Source of the DNA: Streptomyces spororaveus
GTDB lineage: Bacteria > Actinomycetota > Actinomycetes > Streptomycetales > Streptomycetaceae
Direction of reading: 5' to 3'
NCBI RefSeq assembly: GCF_016755875.1
Contig: NZ_BNED01000005.1
Span: 6,276,001-6,340,000 of the forward strand
Length of the DNA: 64,000 nt
Numbering within the stretch: the first letter of the stretch is position 1; every line of letters begins with the position of its first letter. Positions 8,112 through 19,069 of the stretch are shown here, piece after piece. Below the pieces are notes generated by a model that was not told the DNA's origin, made no database searches, and was given only the letters and a program-made list of their open reading frames with translations. The position numbers were made by a program, and so were the translations under genes.

Positions 8112-9850
8112 GCCCCCGCCTTGGCGGTGGCCAGGTCCGTGGGGGCCTGGTCAGCGGTGTCGTCGTGGAACTCGAGCTGCGCGCGCTTGTTGGCGATGAG
8201 GCCTTCGGGGCGGAAGCGCATGAGCAGGATGAGGGCGATGCCGAATGCGAGGAGCTGGTAGTCCTGGAGGAAGGCCAGCTTCGCCGGGATCAGGAAGAGG
8301 AGTGCGGCGCCGAGGATGGGGCCGCGGATGGTGCCCATGCCGCCGAGGATGACGGCGGCGAGGAGGAACGCGGAGTTCGGCGGGACGGGCCCGGCGAAGA
8401 CGTAGTTCTCGGGGACGACCGTGCTGTTGACGTGTGCCTGGACGGTGCCGGCGAGGCCGGCGAGGGTGGCGCCGAGGGCGAAGGCGATGAGCTTGACCTT
8501 GAAGCCGTTGATGCCCATGGCTTCGGCGGCGGTCTCGTCTTCGCGGATGGCGACCCAGGCGCGGCCGATGCGGCTGCTGCCGGCGCGGGCGAAGACCACG
8601 ACGACCAGTGCCATGACGAGCAGCATCAGGAAGTAGTAGTTGGCGTAGGCGCCGAGGGTGATGCCGCCGACGACGTGGGATTCCCCGAAGTTCCACCCGA
8701 AGAGTTCGAGGTGGGGGATGTTGGGGATGCCGTTGGGGCCGTTGGTGATGTCGGGGCCGGAGGTGCCGTCGAGGTTGCCCATGGCGATGCGGAAGATTTC
8801 TCCGAAGCCGAGGGTGACGATGGCGAGGTAGTCGCCGCGCAGGCGCAGGGTCGGGGCTCCGATGACCACGCCGAAGATGAGCGAGGCGAGGGCGCCGACG
8901 ATGACCGCTGCCCAGAAGGGGAGGTGGATGCCGAAGGCGGAGGCGGTGCTTCCGGAGACCAGGGCCGCGGCGTAGGCGCCGACGCCGAGGAAGGCGACGT
9001 AGCCGAGGTCGAGGAGGCCGGCGAGGCCGACGACGACGTTGAGGCCGAGGGCGACGGTCGCGAAGATCAGGATGTTGACCGCGATCAGCGTGTAGGTGTC
9101 GCCGCTCTGCTGGATGAACGGGAAGGCGATGGCGGCGGCCGCGGTGCCGATCAGGGTGACCTGGCGGTACTTGGCGGTGAGGCCGCCGAGGCGGGCGAAG
9201 AGGCCGGACTTGTTCAGCGCGAAGGCGGCGAGGCCGACGGTGATCAGGTAGGCGACGAAGAGCTGCGGTTCCTTGTCATCGGTGTCGATGCCGTAGGTGA
9301 TGACGAAGAGACCGATGGCGAAGACGGCGGTGATGATGAGGATTTCGGCCCAGGACGGCAGCTGCTTGGCGGGGGCCGCCTTGCGGGTGTCGTCGGGGAG
9401 CTTGCTCACGGCGATGACCGGGATGAGCGAGCCGACGAGGGCGACGAGGGCGCCGGGTTCGAGGTTGACGACTCCGCCGAGGACGACGGTGATCGCGAGG
9501 ACCGTGAACCAGGTGGCGGCGAGGTTGCCGAGGGTGAGGAAGAACAGCGCCTTGCGGGAGCCGTTGGGGGTGAGCCAGCCGAGGCCCTTGACGCCGAGCG
9601 CGGAGAGCGCGTGGACAAGGGTGAGGGCTCCGCCGGCGAGGGTGACGTACTGGAGGTCGGCGGGGCTGCCGTAGTAGGTCAGGTCGCCGGGGAATTCGGC
9701 GGTCCATGTCCACGCGAGGAAGGCGCTGACGATGGTGAGGAGGCTGCCGGCGATGACCGCGTAGAGGAGGGTGGTGGGCGCGGGGGCCTGCTTCACCGTT
9801 TCGGCGGTCTGCGGGGTCTGAGCGGTGGTGTTGGTGGTCATGGTTCTCAC
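8108..9850 (-). CDS. livM: branched-chain amino acid ABC transporter permease LivM
   Basis: A 580-residue integral membrane permease. The C-terminal ~320 residues carry the LivM core (GLNVVVGLAGLLDLGYVAFLGVGAY, LRLRGDYLAIVTLGFGEI, and the EAA-like loop AWVAIREDETAAEAMGIN). About 230 residues of extra N-terminal sequence hold several more membrane spans and follow a polar start rich in Thr and Gln; this extended form is common in actinobacteria but longer than E. coli LivM (about 425 residues). It overlaps livG and livH by 4 bp each and should pair with LivH to form the pore. Confidence 0.92.
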
Positions 9851-10779
9851 GCCCGATCCGCGACGCGCTCACCGAGCAGGCCTTGTGGCCGCACGAGGAG
9901 GACGACGATGAGGAGTACGAAGGCCCAGACGTTGGACCAGGCGCCACCGCCGAGCTGCGACATGCCGGGGATGTCTTCGATGTAGGCGATCGAGAGGGCT
10001 TCGGCGAGTCCGAGGACGACGCCGCCGACCATGGCTCCGTAGATGTTGCCGATGCCGCCGAGGACGGCTGCGGTGAAGGCCTTGAGGCCGAGGATGAAGC
10101 CCATCTCGAAGTTGATCTGGCCCTTGTCGAGGCCGTAGGCGACGGCGGCGACGGCGGCGAACGCGGCACCGATGGCGAAGGCCATGACGATGATGCGGTC
10201 GGTGTTGATGCCCATCAGCTTCGCGGTGTCGGGGTCCTGCGCGGTGGCCTGCATGGCGCGGCCGCTGCGGCTCTTCTGGACGAAGATGCCGAGGGCGAGC
10301 ATGCAGAGCGGGGCGAGGATGAGGACGAAGAGGTCCGCGCGCTGGATCGCCAGGCTGTCGGTGATCTTGAAGGCTGCGCCCTTGAACTCAGGGAAGCTGA
10401 CGGCCTTCTTGGCGTCCGGGTAGAACTGCCAGACGAGCTGCTGGAGCGCGATCGAGAGGCCGATTGCGGTGATGAGGGGTGCGAGCCGGGGGGCGCTGCG
10501 CAGTGGGCGGTAGGCGAAGCGTTCGGCTGCGCAGGCCACGGCGACGGAGGTGGCGGCACCTCCGACGATCATGACGGGTATCGCGATCAGCAGGGAGGTG
10601 CCGGTCGGGAGGATGGCGTAGGCGCTGAGCGCGCCGAAGCCGCCGATCATGAAGATCTCGCCGTGGGCGAAGTTGATGAGCTGGACGATGCCGTAGACCA
10701 TGGTGTACCCGATGGCGATGAGACCATAGAGAGCACCGAGGGCCAGGCCGTTGGCCAGCTGTTGCGGCAGTTCGTGCAC
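9847..10779 (-). CDS. livH: branched-chain amino acid ABC transporter permease LivH
   Basis: A 310-residue permease with the LivH signature near the start (LALGALYGLIAIGYTMVYGIVQLINFAHGEIFM), about eight spans, and the coupling loop GRAMQATAQDPDTAKLMGIN that meets the ATPase. The ATG at 10779 follows a GGAGGCC ribosome binding site. It is separated from livK by 108 bp containing a strong hairpin and overlaps livM by 4 bp. Confidence 0.92.
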   Translation of the reverse strand: MHELPQQLANGLALGALYGLIAIGYTMVYGIVQLINFAHGEIFMIGGFGALSAYAILPTGTSLLIAIPVMIVGGAATSVAVACAAERFAYRPLRSAPRLAPLITAIGLSIALQQLVWQFYPDAKKAVSFPEFKGAAFKITDSLAIQRADLFVLILAPLCMLALGIFVQKSRSGRAMQATAQDPDTAKLMGINTDRIIVMAFAIGAAFAAVAAVAYGLDKGQINFEMGFILGLKAFTAAVLGGIGNIYGAMVGGVVLGLAEALSIAYIEDIPGMSQLGGGAWSNVWAFVLLIVVLLVRPQGLLGERVADRA

Positions 10780-10813
10780 CGCAGGGCCTCCGATGAGCGT
10801 GTCGGATAAGACT

Positions 10814-10846
10814 CCGCGCGAGGGCGCTGTTTGCGCCCTCGCGCGG
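10814..10846 (-). terminator. hairpin between livK and livH
   Basis: A perfect 14-bp stem (CCGCGCGAGGGCGC, 10814-10827, with its complement at 10833-10846) and a 5-nt loop in the only sizeable gap of the liv operon. In transporter operons such a structure commonly stops part of the transcription or protects the 3' end of the binding-protein mRNA, so that binding protein exceeds membrane components. Confidence 0.65.
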
Positions 10847-10887
10847 CGTTGGTTCAGGTGGTGCTGGTGTTGCTGGGGGTTATCGGG

Positions 10888-12120
10888 TTACTGGTTGAAG
10901 GTGTCGCTCTTGACGTCGACCCACTTGCCGCCCTCGACCTTGTAGACGGTGAGCTGCTTGTTGGTGGTGTCGCCGTACTCGTCGAAGGCGACCTTGCCGG
11001 TCACGCCTTCGAAGGAGACCTTGCCGAGTGCCTCGACGACCTTGGCGCGGGCGTCGGTGGGGAGCTTGCCGCTGTTGGCGGCGGCGACGGCCTTGACGGC
11101 CTGGATGACGGCCCAGCCGGCGTCGTAGGAGTAGCCACCGTAGGCGGCGTACGGGTCCTTGTAACCCTCGGCCTTGTAGTCCTCGATGAACTTCTTGGCG
11201 GTGTCCAGCTTCTCGACCGGGTAGCCGATGGAGGTGGCGAGGTCGCCCTCGTTGGCCTCACCGGAGGCGCTGATGAAGGCCGGGTCCTGGATGCCGTCGC
11301 CGCCCATGAGGGGGACGTTGGCGCCGGTCTTCTTGATCTGGTCGGCGAGCAGGCCGCCCTCGGGGTACTGGCCGCCGAAGTAGACGGAGTCGGCGCCGGA
11401 GGACTTGACCTTGTCGGCGGTGGAGGAGAAGTCGGTCTCCTTCACGGTGACGTGGTCGGTGCCGACGACCTCGCCGCCGAGCTTCTTGAACTCGTCGGCG
11501 AAGATCGCGGCGAGGCCGGCGCCGTAGGTCTGCTTGTCGTCGACGATGAAGACCTTCTTCTTGCCGGCGTCCTTGAAGAGGTACTGGGCGGCGAACTTGC
11601 CCTGGACCACGTCGGTGGCGGCGGTGCGGAAGTAGGTCTTGAAGCCGCGCTTGAACTCGCCCTTGCCCCAGTTGTCGCCCTGGCTGAGCGAGGGGTTGGT
11701 GTTGGCGGGGGAGACCTGCGCCAGGTTGGCGGAGCCGAAGACGCCCTGCATCTGCTGGGCGACGCCGGAGTTCAGCGGGCCGACGACGCCGAGGACGTCC
11801 TTGTTGCCGACGAGCTTGGTGGCGTTGGCCTGACCGGAGGCGGGGACCGCCTGGTCGTCGAGGGCCTCGACCTTGAACTCGATGCCGGGGACCTCGTTGT
11901 TCTTGTTGGCCGTCTTGGCCGCGAGGTCTACGGAGTTCTTGATGCCCTGGCCGAGCGCGGAGAGCGAGCCCGTGAGCGGGGCGTCCACACCGATCACGAC
12001 GGTGGTCTTCTTGCCGCCGCCGTTGTCCTTGGAGTCTCCGTCGCGCGATCCGCAAGCGGTGAGGGTCAGTGCTCCCGTGGTGATCACGGTGGTGAGGACG
12101 AGCAAAGAACGGTGTCGCAC
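10888..12120 (-). CDS. livK: branched-chain amino acid-binding lipoprotein LivK
   Basis: The extracellular substrate-binding protein of the importer, 410 residues. A lipoprotein signal (MRHRSLLVLTTVITTGALTL) ends in the lipobox LTAC near residue 24. The body is a type I periplasmic binding fold (VVIGVDAPLTGSLSALGQGI; VVGPLNSGVAQQM; AAYGGYSYDAGW). The GTG at 12118-12120 is chosen over an open upstream extension because a GGAAAGGAAG ribosome binding site precedes it and the signal peptide starts there. It is the first gene of the liv operon. Confidence 0.92.
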   Translation of the reverse strand: MRHRSLLVLTTVITTGALTLTACGSRDGDSKDNGGGKKTTVVIGVDAPLTGSLSALGQGIKNSVDLAAKTANKNNEVPGIEFKVEALDDQAVPASGQANATKLVGNKDVLGVVGPLNSGVAQQMQGVFGSANLAQVSPANTNPSLSQGDNWGKGEFKRGFKTYFRTAATDVVQGKFAAQYLFKDAGKKKVFIVDDKQTYGAGLAAIFADEFKKLGGEVVGTDHVTVKETDFSSTADKVKSSGADSVYFGGQYPEGGLLADQIKKTGANVPLMGGDGIQDPAFISASGEANEGDLATSIGYPVEKLDTAKKFIEDYKAEGYKDPYAAYGGYSYDAGWAVIQAVKAVAAANSGKLPTDARAKVVEALGKVSFEGVTGKVAFDEYGDTTNKQLTVYKVEGGKWVDVKSDTFNQ

Positions 12121-12662
12121 GATTCTTCCTTTCCCTGGCGCGGCTCTCTCGTGAGAGGTGCCGTTAGGTCGCCGGGCCGCACTGGGAGGTCCACGGCCGT
12201 GCTGATTCGCGCTCTGTGGCGCGGTGACTGGCCGTGACTCTAGGCCCGAGGTGGCGAGCACGGGGAGCAGGGAAAGGAGGATGTGACGCTCTTGTTATGC
12301 CAAGGCCAAGAATGTGTAGCGGGAGTGTGGACAAATCGGACGTTTTCTTACCTTGGTGGGTGTCCGCATCCTGAGAATTACCAGTTCTCCTAAGGGGCTT
12401 GAGGCCTTCATGCACCTGTCTTAGATCATTTTCGGCCGAATGTGGCTGCGCGTGTCCAAAGGAATCCTCCGAGTGGGCTTTCTTAAGGGAAAAGGCGGAT
12501 TGCGGCCCTCATGTGCATTACACAGAGTGACGGTCAAGAGGGCAGTTTCGAAACCGAATGGATCTTGTTCGAGTGGCGGCATGGCCCCTCACCTGCGGCT
12601 CGTCCCTGCGGGGGTATCTGCCCGGAAGCCGGACACCGCGCCCGGGAATGCGGTGACCTCGG
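12121..12662. other. 542-bp intergenic region upstream of livK
   Basis: There is no gene I can support. The part near 12290-12560 is lower in GC than its surroundings, as expected of a promoter/leader region for the leftward liv operon. A CTTG-TTATGC-CAAG dyad lies at 12291-12304. Open frames crossing the stretch on the + strand lack family resemblance and continue antisense into the lipoprotein gene. I found no riboswitch motif. Confidence 0.5.
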
Positions 12663-13073
12663 TCACGTCGGGGGGCGCCAGTTCTCCGAACTCCGCGTCG
12701 CGCCGCCCTCGGCGGCGCAGCGCTGCGCCACGAACCGGTCGATCAACTCAAGTGCCTTGTCCCGCCCGGCAGTTCGCTCCTCGGCGCGACCTGCGGCCAC
12801 CGCGTCGTCGTGGATCGCGTACTGGTCGTTGGACAGGCCCTTCTGCTCCCAGTCCAGACCGGACCATTTCGTACCCAGGAGAGTCTCCTTCGCCCAGTAG
12901 GACACGAGGCTCGTGCACACCTGTACGGGCGAGGGGGGAGCGGAGGCGGGGGCGGCGGAAGGGCTCGCGGAACCCGCCGCGGGGGTGGGCGCGGAGGATG
13001 TGCATCCGGTCAGGGCGAGCGCCGCGAGGAGGGTGTGGGCGGCGTACCGGGCCGTGCGTGGCATGGTCCCCAT
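12663..13073 (-). CDS. small secreted lipoprotein, function unknown
   Basis: A 136-residue protein with an N-terminal signal (MPRTARYAAHTLLAALALTGC after MGT) ending in a lipobox LTGC, a Pro/Ala/Ser-rich spacer, and a ~75-residue conserved-looking domain with two cysteines (VCTSLVSYWAKETLLG; FVAQRCAAEGG). It is likely anchored to the outer face of the membrane. The ATG at 13073 is chosen because a TTGTGT-17-TACCGT promoter ends exactly 6 nt upstream, giving a leaderless start; an in-frame ATG at 13064 is the alternative. Function not recognised. Confidence 0.75.
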   Translation of the reverse strand: MGTMPRTARYAAHTLLAALALTGCTSSAPTPAAGSASPSAAPASAPPSPVQVCTSLVSYWAKETLLGTKWSGLDWEQKGLSNDQYAIHDDAVAAGRAEERTAGRDKALELIDRFVAQRCAAEGGATRSSENWRPPT

Positions 13074-13079
13074 GGGGGG

Positions 13080-13108
13080 ACGGTAGGCGGTGACCTTCGG
13101 TGACACAA
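13080..13108 (-). promoter_or_regulatory. promoter of the lipoprotein gene
   Basis: Reading leftwards, TTGTGT (13108-13103), a 17-bp spacer, TACCGT (13085-13080), then six C residues and the ATG. The short distance predicts a leaderless mRNA. Confidence 0.5.
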
Positions 13109-13183
13109 CAGATGTCACCGTCAAGCGTGCGGACTGGCGGATTCCGGGCGGTTGGCGGGCGCGAGCCGTCCGGGAACGCACGC

Positions 13184-13224
13184 AGGCCCGGATCCGCCGC
13201 CGTGCGGGCGGGGGGTCCGGGCCT
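13184..13224. terminator. hairpin downstream of the thioesterase gene
   Basis: AGGCCCGGATCC (13184-13195) pairs with GGGTCCGGGCCT (13213-13224), 11 of 12 positions, and is extended inward by a G/C-rich stem. It lies about 60 bases beyond the thioesterase stop and upstream of the lipoprotein promoter. Confidence 0.55.
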
Positions 13225-13285
13225 GTCGGGTGGTGCGGGGGCGAGCCGGGCGGGGCCCGGTAAAGCCGGCCGGGCGGCCGGGGGG

Positions 13286-13759
13286 TCAGGCCCCCGCGGC
13301 GGCCTGCTCGACGTCGCGCAGGAGGCAGGTGAGGCGGGCGGTGCAGATCCGCCGGTCCTGCTCGTCGGTGATGACGATCTCGAAGGTGGTGGTCGAGCGG
13401 CCCCGGTGCAGGGGGGTGGCGACACCGGTGACGATGCCGGAGCGGGCGCCCCGGTGGTGGGTGCAGTTCAGGTCCACGCCGACGGCGATCTTGTTGATGC
13501 CGCCGTGCAGCATGGCGCCGATCGAGCCGAGGGTCTCGGCCAGCACGGCCGAGGCCCCGCCGTGCAGCAGCCCGTACGGCTGGGTGTTCCCCTCGACGGG
13601 CATGGTGGCGACGACGCGGTCGGCCGAGGCCTCCAGGATGCGGATGTCCATGCGCTCGCCGAGGTGTCCCGCCGAGAACAGCGCGGGCAGGTCGATGCCC
13701 AGGGCCGCGTACTCGTCGAGTACCTCCTGCGGGAACTTCACTGCGTGCTGCTCGCCCAT
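13286..13759 (-). CDS. PaaI-type hotdog thioesterase
   Basis: A 157-residue hotdog-fold protein of the PaaI/EntH thioesterase group, which hydrolyse acyl-CoA or aryl-CoA thioesters. The key segment is near residues 60-85: NTQPYGLLHGGASAVLAETLGS, with the HGG and catalytic-helix acidic residue expected in the family, followed by VGVDLNCTHHRGARSG. It has a CGGAG ribosome binding site and is read in the same direction as the neighbouring oxidoreductase, 54 bp away. Physiological substrate unknown. Confidence 0.9.
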   Translation of the reverse strand: MGEQHAVKFPQEVLDEYAALGIDLPALFSAGHLGERMDIRILEASADRVVATMPVEGNTQPYGLLHGGASAVLAETLGSIGAMLHGGINKIAVGVDLNCTHHRGARSGIVTGVATPLHRGRSTTTFEIVITDEQDRRICTARLTCLLRDVEQAAAGA

Positions 13760-13813
13760 GGTCAGGCTCCGTTCGTCAACGCTCGTTAACCATCTTGTCC
13801 TGGGGTCGTTCTA

Positions 13814-16099
<2,286 letters not shown>

Positions 16100-16114
16100 C
16101 GCGCTCCCCTTCGA

Positions 16115-16130
16115 GCGTACGTACGTATGC
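16115..16130 (-). promoter_or_regulatory. palindrome upstream of the FdhF/YdeP gene
   Basis: GCGTACGTACGTATGC is palindromic at 14 of 16 positions around a perfect TACGTACGTA core. It sits 16-31 bases before the start codon, close to the ribosome binding site, where an operator would block transcription or early elongation. Confidence 0.4.
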
Positions 16131-16268
16131 AGCACGTGTGGCCGCGTCCTTCGATCCTTGCACGGACCACGGAACGAGGGGAGGGCGGTCCGGTGCTCAC
16201 CACGCCCGGGCGGGTGCGCCGGGGGCGTCCGGTGGGGAGGATGCGCCGGGGGAGGCGACGGGCCGGAA

Positions 16269-16291
16269 TTGTCGGTGGGGGCGCCTAGGAT
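16269..16291 (+). promoter_or_regulatory. RecA-NDp/PafBC-type damage promoter of polA
   Basis: TTGTCGGTG (16269-16277), 8 nt, TAGGAT (16286-16291) is an exact match to tTGTCRgtg-N8-TAnnnT, the mycobacterial RecA-independent DNA-damage promoter. The hexamer ends 6 nt before the GTG start of polA, so the transcript would be leaderless. Confidence 0.75.
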
Positions 16292-16297
16292 CGGGGC

Positions 16298-19018
16298 GTG
16301 GCAGATTCATCAGCGCAGAAGACCGACCAGCCGTCCGCAGCGGGCCGCCCCCGCCTGATGCTCATGGACGGGCACTCCCTGGCCTACCGGGCGTTCTTCG
16401 CGCTGCCCGCGGAGAATTTCACGACCGCGACGGGGCAGCCGACCAACGCCATCTACGGGTTCGCGTCGATGCTGGCGAACACGCTGCGCGACGAGGCGCC
16501 CACGCATTTCGCGGTGGCGTTCGACGTCTCCCGCAAGACGTGGCGCTCGACGGAGTTCCCCGAGTACAAGGCGAACCGCTCCAAGACCCCCGACGAGTTC
16601 AAGGGGCAGGTCGAGCTGATCGGCGAGCTGCTCGACACGATGCACGTGCCGCGGTTCGCGGTCGACGGCTTCGAGGCCGACGACGTGATCGCGACGCTCG
16701 CGACGCAGGCGGAGGCGGCCGGCTTCGACGTGCTGATCGTCACCGGTGACCGGGACTCCTTCCAGCTGGTCTCCGAGCACACCACCGTGCTCTACCCGAC
16801 CAAGGGCGTCTCCGAGCTCACCCGGTTCACCCCGGAGAAGGTCGAGGAGAAGTACGGCCTCACCCCGCAGCAGTACCCGGACTTCGCGGCGCTGCGCGGT
16901 GACCCGTCCGACAACCTGCCGGGCATCCCGGGCGTCGGTGAGAAGACCGCGGCCAAGTGGATCACCCAGTTCGGGTCGTTCGCGGAGCTCGTGGAGCGCG
17001 CCGACGAGGTCAAGGGCAAGGCCGGGCAGAACTTCAGGGACCACCTGGAGGCCGTCAAGCTCAACCGGGTCCTGACCGAGATGGTCAAGGACGTGGAACT
17101 GCCCAAGACCCCGGCCGACCTGGTCCGCGCCCCCTACGACCGGACCGCCATGCTCGGCGTGCTGGACGTCCTGGAGATCCGCAACGCCTCGCTGCGCGAG
17201 CGGCTGCTCGCCGTGGACCCGGGCGCGGCCGTGGAGGAGGCCCCCGCTCCGGCGGCCGGTGTGGAACTGGACGCCTCCGTGCTGGGCTCCGGCGAGCTGG
17301 CTCCGTGGCTGGAGAGCCACGCGGGCGGGCCGCTGGGCATCGCGACCGTCGACAGCTGGGCGCTGGGCCAGGGCAACGTCACCGAGATCGCGCTCGCCGC
17401 GGCCGGGGGCGCCGCCGCCTGGTTCACGCCCGCCGAGCTCGACGAGGCGGACGAGCGGGCCTTCGCGGCCTGGGCCGCCGATGCGGCGAAGGCCAAGGTC
17501 GTGCACCACGCCAAGGGCCTGATGCGGGTCTTCCCCGAGCACGGCTGGACCCTCGCCGGGGTCGTCATGGACACGGCGCTCGCCGCCTACCTGGTCAAGC
17601 CGGGCCGCCGGTCCTTCGCCCTGGACGCCCTGTCCATGGAGTACCTGCACCGTGAGCTGGCGCCCGCCGCCGCCGACGGGCAGCTGGCCTTCGGCGCCGA
17701 CGAGACCGCCGAGGCCGAGGCCCTGATGGCGCAGGCCCGCGCCGTCCTGGACCTGGGCGACGCCTTCACCGGCAAGCTCGCCGAGGCCGGCGCCGCCGAG
17801 CTGCTCCACGACATGGAGCTGCCCACCTCCGAACTCCTGGCCCGCATGGAGCGCTCCGGCATCGCCGCCGACCGCGACCACCTGGAGGCCATGGAGCAGC
17901 AGTTCGCGGGAGCCGTGCAGCAGGCCGTCAAGGAGGCGCACGCCACCGTCGGCCACGAGTTCAACCTCGGCTCGCCCAAGCAGCTCCAGGAGGTCTTCTT
18001 CGGCGAGTTGGACCTGCCGAAGACGAAGAAGACCAAGACCGGTTACACCACGGACGCGGACGCGCTGGCCTGGCTGGCCACGCAGACCGACCACGAACTC
18101 CCGGTCATCATGCTGCGCCACCGGGAGCAGGCCAAGCTGCGCGTCACCGTCGAGGGCCTGGTCAAGACCATCGCCGCCGACGGCCGGGTGCACACCAGCT
18201 TCAGCCAGACCGTCGCGGCGACCGGCCGGCTGTCCTCCACCGACCCCAACCTGCAGAACGTGCCGGTGCGCACCGACGAGGGCCGCGCCATCCGCCGCGG
18301 ATTCGTCGTCGGCGAGGGCTTCGAGTCCCTCATGACGGCCGACTACAGCCAGATCGAGCTGCGCGTCATGGCCCACCTCTCCGAGGACGAGGGCCTGATC
18401 GAGGCGTTCGCGACCGGCGAGGACCTGCACACCACCGTCGCCTCCCAGGTGTTCGCCGTGGAGCGGTCCGCGGTCGACGCCGAGATGCGCCGCAAGATCA
18501 AGGCCATGTCGTACGGGCTCGCCTACGGGCTCTCCGCCTTCGGCCTCGCCCAGCAGCTGAACATCGAGCCCGCCGAGGCGCGCGGCCTGATGGAGACCTT
18601 CTTCGAGCGGTTCGGCGGGGTGCGCGACTACCTCGGCCGGGTCGTCGACGAGGCCCGTGCCACCGGATACACGGCGACGATCTTCGGTCGCCGCCGGTAC
18701 CTGCCCGACCTCAACAGCGACAACCGCCAGCGCCGCGAGGCCGCCGAGCGGATGGCGCTCAACGCCCCCATCCAGGGCACCGCCGCCGACATCGTGAAGG
18801 TGGCGATGCTGCGCGTGGACAAGGCGATCGCCGAGGCCGGTCTGCGGTCGCGGATGCTGCTCCAGGTTCACGACGAAATCGTGCTGGAGATCGCCCCGGG
18901 CGAGCGCGAGCGGGTCGAGGAGCTGGTGCGGCGCGAGATGGGCGCCGCCGTCGAGCTCCGGGCCCCGCTGGACGTGTCGGTGGGCGTCGGCGCGGACTGG
19001 GAGTCCGCCGCGCACTGA
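16298..19018 (+). CDS. polA: DNA polymerase I
   Basis: A 906-residue family A polymerase for repair synthesis and Okazaki fragment processing. Residues ~10-310 are the 5'-3' exonuclease (LMLMDGHSLAYRAFFALP; EADDVIATLA; LRGDPSDNLPGIPGVGEKTA). Residues ~330-500 correspond to the 3'-5' exonuclease fold but lack the acidic DxE pair needed for proofreading, as usual in actinobacteria. The polymerase follows with motif A MTADYSQIELRV, motif B RRKIKAMSYGLAYG and motif C LLQVHDEIVLE. The GTG start has no Shine-Dalgarno but sits 6 nt after the -10 element of a damage-type promoter. It converges with the DUF4184 gene over a shared hairpin. Confidence 0.97.
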   Translation: MADSSAQKTDQPSAAGRPRLMLMDGHSLAYRAFFALPAENFTTATGQPTNAIYGFASMLANTLRDEAPTHFAVAFDVSRKTWRSTEFPEYKANRSKTPDEFKGQVELIGELLDTMHVPRFAVDGFEADDVIATLATQAEAAGFDVLIVTGDRDSFQLVSEHTTVLYPTKGVSELTRFTPEKVEEKYGLTPQQYPDFAALRGDPSDNLPGIPGVGEKTAAKWITQFGSFAELVERADEVKGKAGQNFRDHLEAVKLNRVLTEMVKDVELPKTPADLVRAPYDRTAMLGVLDVLEIRNASLRERLLAVDPGAAVEEAPAPAAGVELDASVLGSGELAPWLESHAGGPLGIATVDSWALGQGNVTEIALAAAGGAAAWFTPAELDEADERAFAAWAADAAKAKVVHHAKGLMRVFPEHGWTLAGVVMDTALAAYLVKPGRRSFALDALSMEYLHRELAPAAADGQLAFGADETAEAEALMAQARAVLDLGDAFTGKLAEAGAAELLHDMELPTSELLARMERSGIAADRDHLEAMEQQFAGAVQQAVKEAHATVGHEFNLGSPKQLQEVFFGELDLPKTKKTKTGYTTDADALAWLATQTDHELPVIMLRHREQAKLRVTVEGLVKTIAADGRVHTSFSQTVAATGRLSSTDPNLQNVPVRTDEGRAIRRGFVVGEGFESLMTADYSQIELRVMAHLSEDEGLIEAFATGEDLHTTVASQVFAVERSAVDAEMRRKIKAMSYGLAYGLSAFGLAQQLNIEPAEARGLMETFFERFGGVRDYLGRVVDEARATGYTATIFGRRRYLPDLNSDNRQRREAAERMALNAPIQGTAADIVKVAMLRVDKAIAEAGLRSRMLLQVHDEIVLEIAPGERERVEELVRREMGAAVELRAPLDVSVGVGADWESAAH

Positions 19019-19033
19019 TCGCCGTACGGCCGG

Positions 19034-19069
19034 CGCCCGTCCCCGCGGCTCAGGCGGTGGGGACGGGCG
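19034..19069. terminator. bidirectional terminator between polA and the DUF4184 gene
   Basis: CGCCCGTCCCC (19034-19044) and GGGGACGGGCG (19059-19069) form a perfect 11-bp stem with a 14-nt loop. The right arm lies inside the last codons of the leftward DUF4184 gene, so the hairpin serves both converging genes. Confidence 0.7.

Noticed and set aside
8165..9985. 606-residue open frame antisense to livM
   Set aside because: Glu/Asp/Gly low-complexity shadow of a certain permease gene.
12511..12900. 129-residue open frame on the + strand
   Set aside because: Runs antisense into a lipoprotein gene with a clear lipobox and shows no family features.
16310..19015. 901-residue open frame antisense to polA
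   Set aside because: It mirrors the strong third-position bias of polA, has no recognisable motif, and polA is certain on the other strand.
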